Shown here: positions 58,738 to 62,377 of the stretch, in pieces
Position numbering within the stretch: the first letter of the stretch is position 1
How the letters are laid out: each line of letters begins with the position of its first letter
NCBI RefSeq assembly: GCF_013912005.1
Contig: NZ_JACESB010000015.1
Span: forward strand, 1-62,377
Reading direction: 5' to 3'
DNA from: Brevundimonas sp.
GTDB taxonomy: Bacteria > Pseudomonadota > Alphaproteobacteria > Caulobacterales > Caulobacteraceae
Length of the DNA: 62,377 bases
The notes under the pieces: generated by a model
What the model saw: the letters and a program-made list of their open reading frames with translations, nothing else
Told to the model about the DNA's origin: nothing
Databases searched by the model: none
Translations under genes and position numbers: made by a program

Positions 58738-59291
58738 CCCCGCCGGATCGTCACATACAGCGCCCCGTCGCCGCCGTGGTGGCGGGCGGCCGGGGCGAAG
58801 CCCGACACCACCCCGCGCAGCGCCGGGGCCTGCAGCCACTCGTGGACCGAGGCGCGGATCACGCCCGAGCCGCCGCGGCGGCCCTGACCGGTGATCACCA
58901 GCACCGAGCGATAGCCCCGCGCCTGGGCCCCCAGCAGGAAGGCGGTCAGCGCGTCCTGGGCCTGGAAGCGGCCGTAGCCGTGCAGGTCGATGCGGGCCTC
59001 GATCGGATCGCGCTCGCGCGACAGCCGCCGCTGGCGGCGGGGCTCCAGTTCCTCGGGATGGCCGCGCTGGCGGTGGAGCGTCGGCTTCTCCGCCGCGGGC
59101 GTCGCTGCGGTTGGGGGCGACCGGGGCGCCGTCTTCGGCGGCGGCGAACCGGTCCGCGGGACCGGCGGGGCCTCTCCCGAGGCGGCGGCGACGATTCTGG
59201 CGGCCTTCCTCGGCTTCGCGGGCGTGACCGTGCCGGTCACCCGGGCCCAGATGCGGCGATCCTCCGGCGTGAGGTCGTCGCTCCGGCTCAT
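58731..59291 (-). CDS. Smr-domain protein
   Basis: 186 residues. The C-terminal half is a Smr domain (IEARIDLHGYGRFQAQDALTAFL, VLVITGQGRRGGSGVIR), a fold with nicking-endonuclease or ribonuclease activity in other Smr proteins. The N-terminal 90 residues are Pro/Ala/Arg-rich and likely disordered. There is no MutS core. It overlaps the XRE gene by 4 nt; its stop codon abuts array A. Confidence 0.88.
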   Translation of the reverse strand: MSRSDDLTPEDRRIWARVTGTVTPAKPRKAARIVAAASGEAPPVPRTGSPPPKTAPRSPPTAATPAAEKPTLHRQRGHPEELEPRRQRRLSRERDPIEARIDLHGYGRFQAQDALTAFLLGAQARGYRSVLVITGQGRRGGSGVIRASVHEWLQAPALRGVVSGFAPAARHHGGDGALYVTIRRGS

Positions 59292-59548
59292 TTCGAGCCC
59301 GGGTCGGTCCCGTCGGGATCCTCGTCGGAGCCGGCGTCCTGCGGCCCCGGCGTCCACGCCAGCAGATCGCCGGGCTGGCAGTTCAGCTCCCGGCACAGGG
59401 CGTCGAGGGTGGTGAAGCGGATCGCCCGCGCCTTGCCCGTCTTCAGGATCGACAGGTTGGCCAGGGTCACGCCGACGCGGTCCGCCAGCTCGGTCAGCGA
59501 CATGCGGCGTTCGAGGAGGATGCGGTCGAGCTGGACGCGGATGGCCAT
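59288..59548 (-). CDS. XRE-family (YozG-like) transcription regulator
   Basis: 86 residues, mostly one helix-turn-helix of the Cro/CI type (RILLERRMSLTELADRVGVTLANLSILKTGKARAIRFTTLDALCREL). The acidic tail is short. This group is often paired with a DUF2975 membrane protein, as here, and the two may form a signalling module. 43 nt separate it from the DUF2975 gene on the same strand. Confidence 0.9.
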   Translation of the reverse strand: MAIRVQLDRILLERRMSLTELADRVGVTLANLSILKTGKARAIRFTTLDALCRELNCQPGDLLAWTPGPQDAGSDEDPDGTDPGSK

Positions 59549-59591
59549 GGCAGGGGTCTCTATACCGGGGCGCGGAGGGTCGGAAGGCCGT

Positions 59592-60182
59592 TCAGATGGT
59601 CAGCTCGGCCTCGCGGCGCAGCCGGGCGCCCTCGCGGAACACCTGGGCGAGCACGAAGACCACGAGGACCGAAAAGGCGGGGGTGACCAGATCGAACGGG
59701 CTGGGCGGCTCCAGCGCCCCACGGACCAGCCGGGACACCAGCGTCTGACCGATCCAGGCGCCGCCGGTGACGGTGGCCAGCACGAGGCCGATCTGGCGCA
59801 GCCGCTGGACGTTGTCGGGGTGGAAGGGGTCGCCGATCCTGAGGGTGTGCACCATGGCCCGCAGGTTGCGCAGGATGAAGGCGAAGCCGCCGAGGTAGCC
59901 GATGATGGCGCCGAGGCCGAACAGGATGTAGGCGCGCGGGACCGGAACGCTGGTGCCGCCGTCCTCGGCGGTCACCGTCACGCCCAGCGGTCCCAGCGGC
60001 ACGAAGGCGGCGAACACGAGGGCGATGAAGAAGGCGCAGGCGGCGAGGGCGAGGGCCCAGAAGGCGGCTCCGAGAGCGACGCCCAGCAGGCGGCTCATCG
60101 GCCCGGGCCCGAGGCCCGGCAGGGCGGGGGCGCGCAGGGCGGTCAGCCGGATCCCGAAAGACGCTGGTTTCGGGAGTCGCAT
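59592..60182 (-). CDS. DUF2975 membrane protein
   Basis: 196 residues with four predicted membrane segments: about 31-60, 84-107, 134-153 and 165-183. The block FILRNLRAMVHTLRIGDPFHPDNVQRLRQIG between segments 2 and 3 is the DUF2975 signature. Function unknown. GAGG about 10 nt before 60182 supports this start over the ATG at 60098. The adjacent XRE gene is its usual partner. Confidence 0.83.
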   Translation of the reverse strand: MRLPKPASFGIRLTALRAPALPGLGPGPMSRLLGVALGAAFWALALAACAFFIALVFAAFVPLGPLGVTVTAEDGGTSVPVPRAYILFGLGAIIGYLGGFAFILRNLRAMVHTLRIGDPFHPDNVQRLRQIGLVLATVTGGAWIGQTLVSRLVRGALEPPSPFDLVTPAFSVLVVFVLAQVFREGARLRREAELTI

Positions 60183-60315
60183 GGGCGGTCGGCCTCTCAG
60201 CAGGCCGGAAGTCAGGGCGCGATCGCCGCGCAGGGTCCGGCGAACCCTCGCGCGGCTTCATTCATCGCGTGTGTCATGCAGATCGTCAAAGCTCCGGCGA
60301 TCGACAGGGTGAAGA

Positions 60316-60432
60316 TCACAGGAACTGCACGATCGTCGCGACCAGGGCGGTCGGCATGGCGGCCAGCAGGAAGGCGTTCAGCACGCCGTGGCCGACCTTT
60401 TCGATGAAGTAGGAAGCGTTCATGGTGTCCAT
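60316..60432 (-). CDS. 38-residue putative membrane protein
   Basis: A short ORF starting MDTMNASYFIEKVGHG and continuing into one hydrophobic helix (VLNAFLLAAMPTALVATIVQF) that would span the membrane. GGAG 7 nt before the ATG is a good ribosome-binding site, and codon use is GC-rich at third positions like real genes nearby. A promoter with an FNR/FixK-like site lies about 75 nt upstream. I recognise no family; a small respiratory or stress membrane protein is possible. Confidence 0.6.
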   Translation of the reverse strand: MDTMNASYFIEKVGHGVLNAFLLAAMPTALVATIVQFL

Positions 60433-60507
60433 CGTCGTTCTCCGTCAGTCCTGAGAGGGGCGGGTTTTGCCCTGTTTGTCCGTTACCGCTGCAAGGATCG
60501 TCCGGCT

Positions 60508-60521
60508 TTGCCTTGGATCAA
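60508..60521 (-). promoter_or_regulatory. FNR/FixK-like site before the 38-residue ORF
   Basis: Read on the minus strand: TTGATCCAAGGCAA, which matches the Crp/Fnr consensus TTGAY-N4-RTCAA at 9 of 10 defined bases. A GGTAAC -10-like hexamer (60487-60482) sits about 30 nt downstream, placing the site near -41, the usual activating position. Confidence 0.45.
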
Positions 60522-60585
60522 GGAACGGTGCGGCCTCCGTCCTTGCGATAAGAGATAGACCCTGCCCCGCCGAAAATCACGTTAC

Positions 60586-60602
60586 ATATCGTTTAACGAT
60601 AT
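60586..60602. promoter_or_regulatory. Palindrome in the rdgB upstream region
   Basis: ATATCGT-TTA-ACGATAT: 7-bp perfect arms, 43 nt before the rdgB ATG, in the most AT-rich stretch of the window. The form recalls operators of PadR-type regulators (ATAT/CGATAT half-sites), but no such regulator is encoded nearby. Confidence 0.45.
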
Positions 60603-60645
60603 TAAACTTGTGCAATGAAACGTAACAGCGCCGCCTGAGGTCAGA

Positions 60646-61251
60646 ATGTTGAAACTTGTCAAAGGGATGCGGCTCGTGGCCGCGACCCACAATCCCGGCA
60701 AGGCGCGGGAGATCGAGGCTCTGCTGCACGGACATTACGCGGTGGTCACCGCCGGCAGCCTGAACCTGCCCGAGCCGGACGAGACGGAGAGCACCTTCAC
60801 CGGCAACGCCCTGCTCAAGGCGCGCCATGCCGCGGACCGCTCGGGCGAGGTGGCGCTCGCCGACGACTCCGGCCTGTCGGTGGCCGCGCTGGACGGCGCC
60901 CCGGGCGTCTTTTCCGCCCGCTGGGCCGGTCCGGACAAGGATTTCGCCCACGCCATGCGGCGGGTCGAGGAACGGCTGGAGGAGACCGGCTCGGACGATC
61001 GCCGCGCCTGGTTCACCTCGGCCCTGGCGGTGGCCTGGCCCGACGGTCCGGCGGTGGTGGTCGAGGGTCGGGTCGACGGGACCCTGACCTTCCCGCCGCG
61101 CGGCGACCGCGGCTTCGGCTACGACCCGATCTTCATTCCCGACGGCTACCGCGAGACCTTCGGCGAGATGGATCCGGTCCTGAAGGATTCGATCAGCCAC
61201 CGGGCGAGGGCCTTCGCCCGGCTGAAGGCGGCGCTGATGGACGAGGGATGA
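60646..61251 (+). CDS. rdgB: XTP/dITP pyrophosphatase (RdgB/HAM1)
   Basis: Removes non-canonical purine nucleotides (dITP, XTP) from the pool. The 201-residue protein has [19 protein letters not shown] at the N terminus, the catalytic [24 protein letters not shown], and [24 protein letters not shown] 5 nt before 60646 supports this start; an internal ATG at 60667 lacks spacing from its purine run. The final codons (Glu-Gly-stop) form the first unit of array B. Confidence 0.95.
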   Translation: MLKLVKGMRLVAATHNPGKAREIEALLHGHYAVVTAGSLNLPEPDETESTFTGNALLKARHAADRSGEVALADDSGLSVAALDGAPGVFSARWAGPDKDFAHAMRRVEERLEETGSDDRRAWFTSALAVAWPDGPAVVVEGRVDGTLTFPPRGDRGFGYDPIFIPDGYRETFGEMDPVLKDSISHRARAFARLKAALMDEG

Positions 61252-61413
61252 GGGAAGAGGGATTAGGGATTAGGGACTGGGGATTGGGGATCGGGAGCCT
61301 GCTCCCCGGACAGCTCTTCCGGCGATCTGTGGTCGCCCCTGCCTCATCCCTCATCCCTCATCCCTCATCCCTCTTCCCAATCCCCAGTCCCCAATCCCTA
61401 ATCCCCAATCTCG
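61243..61413. repeat. Array B: inverted arms of 7-nt G-rich repeats
   Basis: The left arm (61243-61298) is eight 7-nt units: GAGGGAT, GAGGGAA, GAGGGAT, TAGGGAT, TAGGGAC, TGGGGAT twice, CGGGAGC. The right arm (61344-61413) is ten: TCATCCC four times, TCTTCCC, AATCCCC, AGTCCCC, AATCCCT, AATCCCC, AATCTCG. 61259-61288 pairs with 61376-61405 over 30 bp with one mismatch. A separate hairpin GGGAG-CCTG-CTCCC lies at 61293-61306. The left arm carries consecutive G3 tracts with 3-4-nt loops, a G-quadruplex pattern, and the right arm is the same on the other strand. Confidence 0.9.
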
Positions 61414-61416
61414 CCC

Positions 61417-62377
61417 TTGACCCCCGCACCGGCCGCCGACCTCGCCCTGTACGTCCACTGGCCGTACTGCAGCCGCATCTGCCCCTACTGCGACTTCAAC
61501 GTGGTGCGCGACCGCGGGCGGGCGGAGGAGCAGGCCGCGCTGCTCGGGGCCATCCTGGACGACCTGCAGGCCCAGGCGGCGCTGACGGGGCCGCGGCGGC
61601 TGGCCTCGATCTTCTTCGGCGGCGGCACCCCCTCGCTGATGGACCCCGCCGCGGTCGCGGCGGTGATCGACCGCGCCCGGACGTTGTTCCCGCCCGCGGG
61701 AGACATCGAGATCAGCCTCGAGGCCAATCCGACCGACGCCGAGGCGGGCCGCTTCGCCGCCCTCGCGGCGGCCGGGGTCAACCGTCTGTCCATGGGGGTG
61801 CAGGCGCTGGACGACGCCGCCCTCGCCCGGCTCGGGCGCAACCATTCCGCCGACGAGGCCCGGCGCGCGGTCGCCGTCGCCGCGCGGGCCTTCCCGCGCC
61901 TGTCCATCGACCTGATCTACGCCCGCCCCGGCCAGACGGCGGCGGCCTGGACCGCCGAGCTGCGCGAGGCGCTGGACCTCGGCTTCGAGCACGTCTCGCC
62001 CTACCAGCTGACCATCGAGCCGGAGACCGCCTTCGGCCGCGCCCTGCGTCGGGGAACCCTGATCCCGCCCGACGAGGACCTCGCCGCCGCCCTCTACGAG
62101 ACCACCGGGCGCGTGCTCGAGGCCGCGGGGTTCGAGGCCTACGAGGTGTCGAACCACGCCCGCGGCGTCGCCGCCCGTTCGTCCCACAACCTGCACGTCT
62201 GGCGCGGCGGCGACTATCTGGGCGTCGGCCCGGGCGCGCACGGGCGGCTGACGCTGGCCGGCGCGCGGACCGCCACCGTCGCGCATCGCCGCATCGGCGA
62301 CTACGCCGCCGGCGTCGCCGCCGGAACGCCGTGGAGCGAGCGGACCGCCCTGTCGCCCGCCGAGGCCCGGCAGGGAC
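61417..62377 (+). CDS. hemW: HemW-like radical SAM protein (3' end outside window)
   Basis: About 320 codons are present, from TTG at 61417 to the right edge; the family is about 380 residues. The radical-SAM cluster motif is CSRICPYCDFN (Cys-x3-Cys-x2-Cys) near residue 18, followed by IFFGGGTPSLMD and GVQALDDAALARLGRNH. HemW is a heme chaperone related to coproporphyrinogen oxidase HemN. An in-frame TAA at 61399 rules out any start further upstream. There is no Shine-Dalgarno: the right arm of array B occupies that position. Confidence 0.93.
   Translation, partial: MTPAPAADLALYVHWPYCSRICPYCDFNVVRDRGRAEEQAALLGAILDDLQAQAALTGPRRLASIFFGGGTPSLMDPAAVAAVIDRARTLFPPAGDIEISLEANPTDAEAGRFAALAAAGVNRLSMGVQALDDAALARLGRNHSADEARRAVAVAARAFPRLSIDLIYARPGQTAAAWTAELREALDLGFEHVSPYQLTIEPETAFGRALRRGTLIPPDEDLAAALYETTGRVLEAAGFEAYEVSNHARGVAARSSHNLHVWRGGDYLGVGPGAHGRLTLAGARTATVAHRRIGDYAAGVAAGTPWSERTALSPAEARQG

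Noticed and set aside
58587-61413. CRISPR interpretation of the repeat arrays
   Set aside because: Units are 7 nt, contiguous and inverted, with no spacers and no cas genes.
58587-61413. Composite transposon bounded by arrays A and B
   Set aside because: No transposase or target-site duplication is visible, the two arrays do not share sequence, and the genes between them (smr, XRE, DUF2975, rdgB) look native.

Overview
The window is very GC-rich, gene-dense chromosomal DNA from an alphaproteobacterium. The gene set points to Caulobacterales, most likely a Brevundimonas- or Phenylobacterium-like member. This is inferred from gene content and order (mmcB; trpF-trpB-trpA-accD-folC; trxA/addAB/murU/amgK/tsaE; hrcA-grpE beside rph; many GTG/TTG starts and 4-nt stop/start overlaps), not from a search. 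I see no rRNA, tRNA, CRISPR array, insertion sequence, integrase or phage gene. About 70 protein genes are called; hemW runs off the right edge.

Layout. 0.2-9 kb: cobT (cobalt chelatase), coq7, dsbB, an ExoD-family gene, glyoxalase I, a DUF885 peptidase-like protein, a small zinc-finger protein and an ABC ATPase. 9-21 kb: alkB, a dienelactone hydrolase, grpE-hrcA divergent from rph, several lipoproteins, an acyltransferase, a CHAP protein, mmcB, hslU and hslV separated by an NTF2-like gene, a BLUF blue-light receptor with a TTG start, and moeB. 21-26 kb: a 2-hydroxyacid dehydrogenase, an SH3 protein, two tandem Crp/Fnr regulators, and the rRNA modification genes rsmC-rsuA. 26-31.5 kb: a coupled trpF-trpB-(secreted protein)-trpA-accD-folC run. 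31.8-42 kb, minus strand: lysophospholipid-type acyltransferase, tsaE, amgK, murU, addB, addA and trxA, mostly with overlapping ends; this joins peptidoglycan recycling, tRNA t6A synthesis and double-strand break repair. 42-51 kb: S9 peptidase, AsmA, esterase, AMP nucleosidase, phasin, creatininase family. 51-54.5 kb: an emrA-emrB-tetR efflux operon with a clear operator palindrome. 54.5-62.4 kb: an amine-oxidase-like flavoprotein, nth, an ATP-grasp protein, a PfkB kinase, Smr, XRE and DUF2975 genes, a 38-residue membrane protein, rdgB and hemW.

The least ordinary DNA is a pair of intergenic arrays, about 2.5 kb apart (58,587-58,737 and 61,243-61,413). Each is built of strictly 7-nt-periodic degenerate units arranged as inverted arms around a short core. 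The unit sequences differ between the two loci. Both arrays begin inside the last codons of the upstream gene, and both of those genes end Glu-Gly-stop. One array forms a block of stop codons in every frame; the other has G-quadruplex potential and occupies the place of the hemW ribosome-binding site. I know of no characterised function for such elements. Further regulatory candidates are palindromes before the BLUF gene, emrA and rdgB, and an FNR/FixK-like site before the 38-residue ORF.
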